Shown here: piece after piece, positions 28,222-39,332 of the stretch
How the letters are laid out: each line of letters opens with the position of its first letter
Position numbering within the stretch: position 1 is the first letter of the stretch
Assembly: GCA_001466705.2 (NCBI GenBank)
Contig: LATX02000179.1
Location: 372,001 to 436,000, forward strand
Direction of reading: 5' to 3'
Source: Moniliophthora roreri
Taxonomy: Eukaryota; Basidiomycota; Agaricomycetes; Agaricales; Marasmiaceae
DNA length: 64,000 bases
The notes under the pieces: generated by a model
Told to the model about the DNA's origin: nothing
Database searches by the model: none
The model's input: only the letters and a program-made list of their open reading frames with translations
Made by a program: the position numbers and the translations under genes

Positions 28222-28846
28222 TGTTATGTTACTTGCGCAGCAACGACAACAACCCAACAACCGCTATGACGTAGCGGTGCTAAGTTGACAAAAGGGGCAA
28301 GTTTAAGTTCGAGTTCTCTAGCTTTCACTAAAGTTCTGAGGATTCGGTCAATGTGAGCAAGAGTTCCAAAGGGTTAACTAGGTCAAGCTGAGGTAGCTTA
28401 GACCTACAAACTATCTACTTATACAACAATTGTAGTCTACTAGTTGCATACAAACTGCTAGTGCAACATCGTTTGTTTAGTAAACAGAGTGTACCTTTGA
28501 CGACATGATAAATAGGAACATGACATCAGAAATGATGTCGAGGAAGTAAAAATAAATATAATGATATAATAGCCGATGTCAGAAGTGACATCAGATCATA
28601 AATAGAAAGAGAAAGAAACTAATAGAATAATGAAGTCATGCTGATGTCGTGAATGACATAGCCATGATGTCTTAAATAGAAAGATAGGCATAGAAGCAGA
28701 AAAGGGGACTGGGAAGGTGGATGTGTCCAGATGTTAATGAGAAGCATAGGTAGAAGAGAGGAAACTAGCGCTCGAGGGCGCTAAAATGTCAAAGCAAGAA
28801 ATAGAAGAAAGGAAAAAAGATAGTCTGTCTGAGTGCAACTGTAACA
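28222..28846 (-). repeat. Solo LTR (E family) with 5-bp target duplication
   Basis: Begins TGTTATGTTACTTGCGCAGC and ends CAACTGTAACA, the same ends as the LTRs at 52655, 57291 and 61095. GATGC lies immediately before (28217-28221) and after (28847-28851), a perfect target duplication, so the element body was lost by LTR-LTR recombination. It is longer (625 bp) than its relatives (424-496 bp) because of an inserted array of TGACATC/GATGTCA words at 28521-28671. Strand is given by analogy with E1/E2, whose coding strand is minus. Confidence 0.85.
28521..28671. promoter_or_regulatory. Cluster of inverted TGACATCA / TGATGTCA words
   Basis: Half-sites at 28521 (TGACATCA), 28533 (TGATGTC), 28575 (GATGTCA), 28586 (TGACATCA), 28642 (TGATGTC), 28654 (TGACAT) and 28665 (TGATGTC). 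Adjacent ones form hairpin-like inverted pairs. They resemble bZIP (CRE/ATF-type) sites; binding is inference. Confidence 0.4.
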
Positions 28847-29029
28847 GATGCCATCTTATTGGTCTTATGCTCTGAGCTCAACAAAAAGAGGGATTCCTTT
28901 GTGGCTCAGACACTATGTCAACACTGTGTGTGGGTCTGTTGAGTCATTTTGCAATATCTTGCCAGCTACTAGGTGGTACTTGTGCATAAAGTTATTTCTG
29001 CTTGTTATCGCTTGTACTAATCATTGATC

Positions 29030-32000
29030 AGGTAATGTCAGCAAACAGTGTGCTCTTGATGAGAATGGAAACCTGAAGGATGCCTCTGAAATAACTTGAT
29101 TTCATGATCCTGAGGATGCCCAGCCAATCTCTGGTTCTGGTAGCAGTAGCAGTGGGACATTAGGCCAGAATCAAGCCATTATTAAGTGGATACATTCTGA
29201 TGATGCAACTAGGTCATAGTCAGCACATGTGTAACACATCCAGGATGGAAGAAGTTATTGCTATGGAACAGAAAGGCTCTGACAGTAAGCAGCATGTAAT
29301 GAAGCGCTTCCACAAACAGACTAGGAAACACAAGTGCCATGCTGTCCCTCATGGTGGAGATACTGATCCTGAAGATGGGGCTTATACCAATTCTGCTGAA
29401 GGATTGGATTCAGATTCAGACACTGGCAACAAGGTTGAACTTGTGCCAACTCTGGCTAAGGTCAGTTTTCTATTACATGTAGTGAGAGATGTTGCTGATT
29501 AGCAGACAGATTGCAGATACCTTGACATCAAAGACTATACCCCCGACTCATGCCAAAAGATCCTGATGCCAAAACACTAGACACAAGAAAAAGCAAGCAA
29601 AGGTGAATGACTCAATTCCTGATCCAGTGGATGTTGTTGAAGACATAGACATTGAAGATGACAACGATCACAAGAGTCAGTCTTCTCAAAACACTAGTTC
29701 AAGCAAGGTGCCTTACAATAATTCCTTGGCTTTGACAACTGATATAAATCTCACACAGGACAAATGTCATACACATGGAAAGTGCAACCCCATTCACTTA
29801 TTCTATAAGGAGGTTGATGTCAACAAGGATGGGAAACCTGGCAGGGAAGGTGACTGACACTATCATTGCTATCTGAAGAAGAACAGCCAGCATTATATTG
29901 CAACTATCACTAAGTCTATGAGCTATAATCTTCAACAGTAAGTTTGTATAGATATGCATTGATGCTCCAGCACTTACCACTCACCTTTAGCACTCATTGG
30001 CTATATCTGCACCCATTTCAAAGCCCATTACCACATGTACCTGGCATTGAAGAACTGAGTGGAATCTCCAACAGAAACTGAAATAGTGATAGCTCATGGT
30101 GAGAAGCCACTTGGCAAGACCTTAGGTGCTGTATATACTAAGGCTTTGGTGGAACACTCCAGCACAATCAAGCAGATGTTTGAGCAGCAGCATGCATGTG
30201 CTGAGGTAAGAGTACTGCTGAAGTCTGAGCCTTACTGACACTATTCTAGGAACCTTGGAATCAAGAGAAATTCGAAACACTTCTTGTAGAATGGATTGTC
30301 ACTTGTGATCAACCCTTTGATGAAGTTGAAAAGCTGGAGTTTATTGCTATGATAACATGCTCATTATTGAGGAGGATTACACATCCCCGGACACTATGGC
30401 ATTTGCAACAGGGTCATGAAGTTGGGTGAGAAGATGTTTGATGAAACAAGAGAAATGTTCAAGGTCAATACTCTTTTCACCAACAATTATTACATGCTTA
30501 CTCCTTGACAGGACTTGGACTTGAAGATCAGTCTTTCCATTGATGCATGGACATTGAGCAATAGCCATGCCTTCCTTGCAATTGTTGCACATTGGGTGTC
30601 TAATGAAGGTCATCTGGGTATGTGACACCTACTTCATAATCTGTCTTTCTCAATATTGTATTAGAGCTGCTTATTGATTTCTGCCCTCTTATGGGTGAGC
30701 ACTCAGGTGAAAATATGGCTGCTGTTGTTTGGGAGACTATGGAAAAATATGGGATTACAGGAAAGGTATGCTATTTGTTATTGTCATCATGCCTGGAGCC
30801 TAATACTTATAACTTCTGCAGATTATGGCAATCATGATGGACAATGCCTCAAACAATGACACATTGATGGAGGAGCTTGAACTTCACTGTTTCAGTACAG
30901 GTATTCAGTTCTCTGTGAAGGATGCAAGGATGCACTGCATGCCTCATATCATCCACCTGGCTGCTCTCAAGGTGATTCAATCCCATATGCAAAGTATTAG
31001 TACTTACCATTGTCACAGCTTTTGGAGGGTATTGTGCAATCTCATCTAAGGATACCAAGAATGTTGCATATCAGGATGAGGTTTCAGTGCCTGTTGACTG
31101 TAATTTTGATGATCATGCTGTCTTGGTTGATATAGATGATGAGGAGGACACATTTGATTCACTAGAGAATGCTCTTGGCACCATCGTATAGGTATGTGGA
31201 AGTGCAGTTATTTATGTTTAAAGGTCTGACCATGGCTACTTAGCTCTGCAAGATTGTGCATGCTGTTCACCAGTCTCCACAATGTCAAGAGGCATGGATC
31301 AAGGAAGTCAAGAACACTTTGGGCAATGAACAAGATAATGACTCCCCTGCTCTGATGCTCATCCTTGATGTAAAGACACATTGGTCTTCTACACATCAGA
31401 TGTTGCATAAGTCATCATTTGTTTCCATCTTGTGGCACTGCTGATCTGAGTTATACAAGGCCAGGCTCTTGACAACAGGGACTCTATTGACAACTATGTT
31501 CTGCAACACAAAGAACTGTGAAAGCTTATGCTTGATGCAGACAACTGGGAAGTGATTGAAATGGTTGCAGTATGGTTAAAGTCCTTCTGCAGGGCTACTA
31601 CGGATATGTCATCAACTAAGACTCCTGTGCTATCCCAGATGCATGCCATATTCTGTGGACTTCAGGAGGATATTTGTGAAATCTTGCATGGTCTCCCTGA
31701 CTCAACACCACCCTGTCTTGTTTGGGGTCTGACAGATGCCCATCACAAGCTGAGTGACTACTATAGTCTCATTGATGAGTTGCCCTATTACCTTTGGTCA
31801 TCAAGTAAGTAACCATATTGTTAGTTTTCAGAATGAACTTACACATCTTTTTAGTGCTTGATCCTCAGATTGGTTTTGAAACTCTAAGAGAGGAGTTACT
31901 CTTCATCTTCCTGTGCTCCAACCTATGGATCACCTGTCAAAAGCTTCACAGCTTGGTACCAGTGCCAAGGTCCAGTTGTCATTGATGAGCTTCAAGAATT

Positions 32001-32227
32001 CTTCCATCTTCCACAAGAAGATTGGGATACATGTGACCCAATCAGTTGGTGGTTTGCATGCAAGAATCAATTTCTGTTAGGACTATGCAGGAGGAACAGG
32101 AAGTATGGCCAAACGACTAGGGAGAGTCATACAAGGAGTACTGTATGCAGGTGTGTTTGCTGAAGCTATTGGCAACAGCTCTACTGCCTATAGTAAGGAG
32201 TTGTATGAGATGAAGGGTCTTGTATGA
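29030..32227 (+). pseudogene. hAT-family transposase, degraded
   Basis: Pieces of one protein in order along the plus strand: an N-terminal acidic region, a segment FYKEVDVNKDGKPGREGD followed by HYHCYLKKNSQHY (the region before or within the zinc-finger domain of basidiomycete hAT elements), PTETEIVIAHGEKPLGK, TLLVEWIVTCDQPFDEVEK (around 30260), the catalytic-core stretch SIDAWTLSNSHAFLAIVAHW (around 30540), MAIMMDNASNNDTLMEELE and MHCMPHIIHLAALK (around 30825-30970), and a C-terminal part to about 32000. Stops and frameshifts occur throughout (for example TGA after PGREGD and after HEVG). No terminal inverted repeats or 8-bp duplications were found by eye. It cannot encode an active transposase. 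Confidence 0.75.
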
Positions 32228-32690
32228 GAAGTGGTTCAGGACAGGAGATTGCATAGAACAATATTAATCTTCTACTTGCCCTATCGCAGTATTATACATG
32301 CATCTTATATACTAAGTAGGCTATGGCAACAAGGCCAGTGCATGTACCCACATGAGGACTTTGCAGAACATGCTGTAAGAGAACGTGCTGCAGGTATAGA
32401 AATGTGGAGAATGGAAGTAACATGAGGGTAGGAACATGTATGCAGGGTTAGCTGCCCCGATACCTTGTACAAGTGTTCTCGGCCAAGAGGTATGGGTGTA
32501 ATAGTATCCCCCCTTTAGGTTCTAACCCTGGAGGGATATCATAGAAAAGGGAACAAGTAGAACAATGTGGAAGAATGATGTGGAAGATGATGGAAGGAAA
32601 TTGCCATGTGGCTGCAGAAGGGAATAATGTATAAAAAGGAAAACCTGAAAAACTTAAAACCCATCACAACCACCCAAGTCTCAACACACA
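32228..32690 (+). promoter_or_regulatory. Presumed promoter of the Cys-cluster gene
   Basis: TATAAAAA at 32630-32637 is 54 bp ahead of the ATG at 32691, with an A/C-rich leader (CCCATCACAACCACCCAAG). No coding signal is seen between the end of the hAT remnant and this point. Confidence 0.4.
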
Positions 32691-34055
32691 ATGTCAGCTG
32701 ACACATCTTCAAGCACCCAACAAAGCACTGATAGCTACAAGACCATGGAGGAGTACCCAGCTTCCACCATTCCTGACCTTAGTGGCCATACATATCCTTG
32801 GCTGACTCGCACCTGGAACAACCCAGAGGTGCTTAAGGTGATGTCTCTGGACATGCTGATCGTCGAATTCCCAGCCAAGATTCCTGAACCCCCTCTTCCC
32901 ATTCACAAACCAGGCAAGAGTGCCACTCTCCACTCAGCTCATATGAAGGTGGCAAGTGCTCTATGGAGCCAACTTGAGGCAGACTGGCTGGCCACATTAG
33001 AAGCCCAGGAGGAGCAGCTCGCCGACTGGAAGTGATGGTGTGTTGTGTATGAGGAGATCAAGAACAGCCAGATCATGGCATGGCTGGAGGAGGTGAAGAA
33101 GGCTGAGAAGGAGGCCTGGGAGGAGAAAGAACATGTTGAATGTGCTGAGAAGGAGAGGGCAGAGAAGAAACAAGTGGAGAGGCTGAAGAGAGAGCGGGAA
33201 GAGTGTGCTTGTGCAAGAAACATAATGCCAGCTGCAGGCAAAGGTGATGGAACATATGAGACGCCTTGTGCGAAGCAGTCGGCTGAAGGGAAGAAGGGTA
33301 AGGGAGTCACCAAGTTTAGATTTGACAGTGTTGAAGTACCCTCCCCAGGTGCTTCCCAGAAGCATGCAAGAAGTCCAGTGGGTTCACCTTCCGGAGGTCG
33401 GAAGGGTATGAGGGTGGAGCCAGGTCCAAGTGAGGAAGGAGTCTGGATGACAGTGGAGGAAGGGCAAGGTATATCGTATGGGTTTTTGCTCAGATGAGGC
33501 TGACTTGCAGCAGAGTGCAACAATTGCCAGAAGCGGAAGAAGAACCCAGTAGCCTGTGAGAGGCAAATTGAGATGCGAGACAGTCAGACTTGGCTGATCG
33601 GCACCTGCAAGGTGTGCCAATCATCAAAGATCCACTGTAGCTTTGTGGCTCAGGTGCTGGAGAGCGTTGCTGGCCCCTCCAAGCCAAAGGCTCATGGACA
33701 CCCAAAATCTCATCTGGTAGTGGAGGACTTGGACGGCAACTTCAGCCCCAATGAAAGCACAGCTGAGCTCGGCCGACTCATCTTGCTGGAGGTGAAGCAG
33801 ATGAGACTAGAGATGAATGAGAGAGTGGACAAGCTGCTTGGCCGAGTGGAGCATCTTGAGAAGGAGGCTGAGACACTTTGCCATAGGTCAGCATTGGTGC
33901 TGGATGTCTTGGACATCGCACACTCAGATGAAGAAGAGGAGAAGGGACTGCAGCTGAAGCTGGACAAGGGAAAAGGAAAGGCTGTGGAGGAGTTGGAGGA
34001 GGGTTCGGGGAGTGAGAGCAGAGGTAAGTTGTCGGCAGCCAAGTCGGAGGGCTAA
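32691..34055 (+). pseudogene. Coiled-coil protein with paired Cys clusters; one nonsense codon
   Basis: I do not recognise a named family. Two exons, 32691-33468 and 33511-34055 (GT-AG), give 440 codons from MSADTSSSTQQ to KSEG-stop, with one in-frame TGA at 33033-33035. Visible parts: a Pro-rich N-terminus, a charged coiled coil (about residues 120-180, EEVKKAEKEAWEEKEHVECAEK), then, created exactly by the splice, two Cys clusters [16 protein letters not shown] and [15 protein letters not shown] (CxxC-x9-C and CxxC-x6-C, possibly zinc-binding), a second coiled coil ([29 protein letters not shown]) and an acidic tail. It converges on the pol gene of element C, 180 bp away. A similar Cys-cluster arrangement lies antisense inside element B. 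Retroelement cargo is the likely origin. A readthrough or single-base error could mean it is intact. Confidence 0.6.
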
Positions 34056-34235
34056 GTTGGCTTGGCTGGACTTATTTTTCTTGGGACTTGTAGTGTGCAG
34101 GCAGTGTAATTTATAAATAGAAACATATCTTGGGACAAAAATAAATAGAAGAATTAGACATGTTCATTTGGTGTGGAAAATGAAAGGGAGAGAAAAGAAG
34201 GGGACTCAAAGCATTGTTGGCTGAAGGGCTATGTA

Positions 34236-37200
34236 TCATATAAGAGTGGGTTGGTGTTTGGGAAGGGGACCGGGTTTGTCTTTATTAGTGGGATTGGAGT
34301 GAAAGTTGTCAAGTGCTTCACCTGGGTCTAAATCCTCAGCCGAGATCCATTTGATTTCTTTGTCTGTACCCTCATAGCCTGCCCACTTCACCAGATACCG
34401 TAACTGACACTTGCATCACCAATCAAGCTTTGAGTCTAAGATCTCAGATATCACATAGTGCGGTTCACCTTTGTCATTGATCTTGACTGGAGGTGGAGGC
34501 GGTTCAGTGTGATCAGGTATTTCAGATGGATGGAAGAGTTCAAGCTGAGAGACATGGAAGACTGGATGAATGCCAGAGAGATAGTCAGGGAGATGGACAG
34601 TGAAGGCATTGGAGCTGGGCCAGGCAATAATGGTGAATGGGCCAAGATACTTTTCTGAAAGCTTCTTTGTTGGCCAAGTTGTTTTAATGTTTTTTTGCAA
34701 GTATATAGACTTGTTGGCCTATTTGGAAGTCAGGTGTGGGATTGCATTGATTGTCAGCCAATGTCTTGTATGCATTTTGGGCTGCCTTTATCTCATCATG
34801 GAGAAACTGGTGTATTTCATCGAGATTGGTGACATAGTTGTGTGCTTTCTGAGATGCAAGGTGATACTCTGGGTGGACTGTGATATTCAGATGGTATCCC
34901 TTGTTGGCAAAGAAAGGAGATATGCCTATGGAAGCGTTCAGAGCATTGTTGTAAGTGAACTCAGTGAGTAGTAGTAGCATGTCCCAGTTGTCCTGCTGGT
35001 AACTGCAGTACATCTGAAGATACTGCTCAAGAGTCTGGTTTACCCATTCTGTCTGTCTGTTGGCTTTGGGGTGATATCCAGAAGTGAAGTGCAACTCCAT
35101 ATTGAGGGCTTGCCCTAGACTTCAGCTGAAGGAGGAGATGAATTTGGACCCATGATCGGAGGTGACATGGTTCAGAACTCCATGTTTGGAGAAGATGTGG
35201 ATGACAAAAAGTCATGCGAGTGTTTTGGAGGTGATTTTTTTTGGTAGAGGAACGCAAATGGCTTGTTTGGAGGTGTGATTGATGACAACTAGGATAGCTG
35301 TGTGACCATTGGAATTGGGGAGCTGTTTGATGAAGTCTATGGAGATAGAGTCCCAAGGCTGGGTTGGAACAGATAATGGCTTGAGTAAACTGTACAGCTG
35401 ATGTCTTTGTGACTTGTTCCTACCACAGTCAGTGCAGGAGCAAACATAATTCTTGATGAAATCTCAGATCTGGGGCCAGGTATATGCATGCCTAATGACT
35501 GCAAGCATACAATTCTGACTGAAGTGTCTGGCAAGAACATGATTGTGGTGGTGTCTGCAGACTTGAAGGTGTAGGTCCTCAGCTGAGGGCACAAATATCC
35601 TGTCATCTAGCCTGAGAAGGCCAGAGTCATTGATAGTCCATTGGTTGTGATCCTTCTTTGTGTGTTGCAAACCTGCAACAGCTTCTGGGTTGTGGGGAAG
35701 AGAGGAGAGGATGTTGGAATGGAGTTTTTCAATGTCCATGAGGACACTTGCTCAGAGAACAGGTTCCTCTAAGTAGGTTGCCTGAAGGGAGGAGATGAGC
35801 TGTTCCTCAGTAAATATCAGCTGAAAGTTCTGTGGATTGACTGACATGTAGCTGGTATCCCCTTCTTTAGGGTAGACGTCCCAACATCTAGTCAGGGCAT
35901 CTGGCTTAGCACCCAATCTTCCTGGCTGAAAATGGATTACCATATTGAAAGCCAACAAATACTCAGACCATCGAACCTGTCGCCTAGTGAGAATCTTAGT
36001 AGTGGAGAAGTACTTCAAGTTCTTGTGGTTGGTGACAATGTCGATGGGGTTCAGGGCACCTTCAAGGTAGTGATGCCAAGTCTTAAACACTTCAAAGATA
36101 GCGAGTAACTCTTTGTCATGTGTGTCATAGTTGAGTTCAGCTCCCATAAGGGTTCGGGATAAGAAAACGACTGGGTGAAGCTCACTGTTAGAGAGGGTAA
36201 TGGAAAGGATGGCAGCTACGGCATAGTCGGATGCATCAGTTTTGATGGTGATCAGCTGATCAGGCTCCCAATGAGTCAATACTGGTGCTTGGGTGAAAGC
36301 CTCCTTGAGGTCAACAAATGCCTTCTGAGCTTCCAGCCCCCAGTTCCATTTGATGTTCTTTTGGGTAAGTCGGGTGAGAGGAATGGTGATGTCAGAGTAG
36401 CCAAGATGAAATGATGGTGGAAGTTGCAAAACCCAAGGAAGGATTGGATGTCTTTGATTTTATAGGGAGCGGGCCAGTCAGTGATAGCTTGGACCTTATC
36501 TTCAGCCATCTGGAAACTGTCAGGCGAGAGTATGTAGCTAAGGAACTTGCACTCAGACATGTGGAACTTGCACTTCCTGGGATTACAGAACAAGCCATGC
36601 TTCTTGAGTTGCCAAAAGACCTTCTTGAGTTGCCAAAGGACCTTCTTGACATGCTTCTCATGGTTGTCCATGTTTTTGGAGTAGATGAGGATGTCGTTGA
36701 GATAGATGACAACACAGATGTCCAGCAAGTCAGTGAAAATGAGGTTGACAAGATGCTGGAAAGCAGCAGGAGCATTTGTAAGTCCTTCAGGGATGACATT
36801 CCATTGGTAAGAGCCATATCGGGTGTGAAATGCAGTTTTCCACTCATCACCATCAGTGATTCGTACGAGATAGTATGCATGGTGAAGTTTGAGCTTTGTA
36901 TAGACAGAGGCTTTGCTTGGGGCATCGAGCAGGTCAGAGATGAGAGAGAGTGGGTATCAGTCCTTCTTGGTGATCTTGTTAAGACCCTGAAAGTCCACAC
37001 ACAGGCATAGGGCCCTGGACTTCTTCACAAAGAGTACTGGTGCACTGAAGGGAGAGCCAGAGGAGGTGATGAATCCACTGTGAAGGTTGTTGTCTAGGAA
37101 TTTCTGGAGGGCCTTGAGCTCAGCTTCCAAAAGCAGGTAGACTCAGCTGAGAGACAGCTGAGCACCGTCCTCAAAGCTCAATCTTTAGATTGAACTCTCA

Positions 37201-37345
37201 GTGGAGAGTGAGCTTCCAAGACAGATCATCATTGAAGACGGATGCAAACTCATGATAGAGGGAAGGGATAGTGGACAAATCAGCCAGCTCAATGTTGCTG
37301 GCCTTGCCCAAAGACTCAGTGCATAAGGGGTCTGAAGCGTTAATA
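34236..37345 (-). mobile_element. Ty3/gypsy element C, truncated and dead (RT - RNase H - integrase - chromodomain)
   Basis: Minus-strand pol reading from the 37345 break: SGSPFSAPVLFVKKSRALCLCVDFQGLNK, RITDGDEWKTAFHTRYGSY, an RT active site YLND (family YLDD), SFLGFCNFHHHFI, RNase H (ITIKTDASDYAVAAILS; YDTHDKELLAIFEVFKTWHHYLEG), an integrase zinc region around 35500, ELHFTSGYHPKANRQTEWVNQTLEQYL (about 35040-35100), and a C-terminal chromodomain, YLVKWAGYEGTDKEI, ending at 34236 with an in-frame TGA at 34413. Frameshifts occur near 37100-37200 and 35350. The gag side is missing: the LTR of element B begins at 37346, so B inserted into C or replaced its 5' half. No LTR of C was found. Confidence 0.85.
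36600..36646 (-). repeat. 21-bp tandem duplication inside the RT of element C
   Basis: CTTCTTGAGTTGCCAAAAGAC is followed directly by a near copy. In the protein it adds a second QLKKVFW before HGLFCNPRKCKF, seven residues not expected in gypsy RTs. Confidence 0.6.
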
Positions 37346-39094
37346 TGTCTAACCTAGAAAAGACCCACTTTTATTCATTTTACACTACTTTTGAATTGGA
37401 ACACTTTAATATGACACCAGATAACAGGTAATAAGGACTAGAGTGAGCCTACTCTGCTAGTCATTGCCTTAGAGAAGCTATAGTACCTTGGAAAGTACGA
37501 AGAGCTATATGATATGTTATACAGAAGTGTCGAAGCTGTACTTCCTGACTTATCTATGTATCAGATCTAAAACAGATCACTCCTGAAACCTGTAGGGAAC
37601 ATAACTATGGCCCAATGAACGCATTGGCTAGTTAACCAAGCTCTCAAAGTGCTATCAAGGGGATTTTGATTTCTACTTTACCTTTCTATGATATCTGCAA
37701 AGTGCAATCTGCAGTCAAACAGTACAGAGGTACTTAGAGGAGACGTCAAAACAGAAAGACGACTTAGAACAGGAACGATCATAGAACAATCCTCCTCTGA
37801 AGTCAATATATGGATCAGAGTCAAAGCAGGCAATCTCTTAATAAAGAATTCACCAGCGGCTAAACAATATGCAATAACCTAACTAGGTATAAAGTCATCT
37901 TGGAATGATGGAACTCATTTCTGAAGGACATCCACTACTTACAGACAGATACCATGATACATATGAAGAATATCTAAATGCATAAGAAGTCCTAAATAAG
38001 ACTGAGCGTGCACTGTCAAAGGAGATAGGAACAGTAACAGTGTGTTCTGACCTTGGAAACTTTGGCATCTAGGCCTCTACTGATGTGAGGATACTGGAAT
38101 GGGAAATGCTGTAAAGAGATGGGACAGATACAGCCATCTGCTTGTAGATACCCGACTTAGAAAAAGAGAAAATACAAATTATAGAGCCCAGAATGCCTGG
38201 AAACATAGATACCTGCGTGGATATGGTCGGATACCCTAGTGGCCAGACTCCATGACATCCGAATATTCCCTCTTTTAGTATCTCCATCACTCATTTATCA
38301 TTTCCTGAATTATTGGACATTATTTATATTTTTCTGTAGATATATTCCTTGGACTGTATATAAGGATAGCTAGATATTCGTACATGCTCAAGTAACTCTG
38401 CCCCCTCTGATTGTGAATACATGAAGAGTTTGTTTGGTGTATAAATCTGTGTGCCATTCCAGTTTTGCTTCCTCACTTCAGGCCCTGGAGATTGGTCCTG
38501 AGTGACTCCAGAGAGATAGACATCTGATAATGAACTTGCATTGTAAGAGATAAGAGTAACATCTTGAGTCTGTTGTCACGCTTTTCTAAGAGAAACTTTA
38601 CACCAAGAAGGAGCCTTGGGCACTTGGAGTGTGGCCTGTGTGTGTATCAGGTTGTGACACACTTAGAGTCTTAGCAAGGGGTGTGCCTGTGCTGAACTCT
38701 TTGTAGAAATTGGTCTAGGACCTTTTCCAGTACACTGTGTGCTGTAGTTATCTTGAAGAAGTCTTGAACTCCGTAGGGTCAGACTATATCAGCTATTAAG
38801 TCTTTGTATGAGACTGTAGCTCTTGTGTTTTGTGCTTCATGCACTGTGTTCTTGTGTGTGTGTTTGTGTGTTTGGATATAAACTCTTTTTAAAAACCCAT
38901 ATATACTCCTCTGGAGGTGAACACTTTGAAGTAGATTGCTTCCATAAGAGAGAGAATCAACCTAGCTAAGGGTTTTGTTGGCATTCTAAGTGTGGTAACT
39001 CTGATCACGTCGATCCACACTTGCACAACAAACTGAGTTAGACTTTTTGGAGGTTATCTTTTGGGTAGCTTTCCACTAGTCTTATTCTTAGACA
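37346..39094 (+). repeat. 5' LTR of element B (1749 bp)
   Basis: Starts TGTCTAACCTAG and ends CTTATTCTTAGACA, giving TG...CA ends with a 7-bp terminal inverted repeat (TGTCTAA/TTAGACA). The first 745 bp recur at 54498-55242 (about 95% alike by eye), confirming the LTR. A TATATAAG at 38357-38364 is a candidate promoter. The length is high for a fungal gypsy LTR. The 3' boundary rests on the inverted repeat only, because the second copy is truncated. Confidence 0.75.
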
Positions 39095-39332
39095 AATTAT
39101 CTGGAGCCCACCATGAGGGGTGGATCTAGAATACCAACTAAAGCTCTAAGCTATCAAGAAACAATCTTTTTGAGGAGTATTTGCTTCTTAGAAAACACAT
39201 CCAGATAATTTGACAAGTTTGAACTTGAGCCTGTTATAAAAAGAATAGAGGAATCATCAATAAGACTCTATCTTAACAGCTAGTTATCTATAATTAGCAA
39301 GGGAATTAGGGATTCAGAATTGTCAACAGTGA
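39095..39332 (+). other. Leader of element B with candidate primer-binding site
   Basis: TGGAGCCCACCATGAGG at about 39102 begins with TGG, seven bases after the LTR, as a tRNA primer site would. The matching tRNA cannot be named here. The rest is AT-rich untranslated leader. Confidence 0.35.

Noticed and set aside
28521..28671. CRISPR-like or other spaced repeat array
   Set aside because: The units are short inverted half-sites with no constant spacer, in a eukaryotic LTR.
29030..32227. Active hAT element
   Set aside because: Several stops and frameshifts, and no terminal inverted repeats or 8-bp duplication were found.
36411..37010. 199-codon plus-strand open frame
   Set aside because: Exactly opposite the RT domain of element C, which is the recognisable reading.
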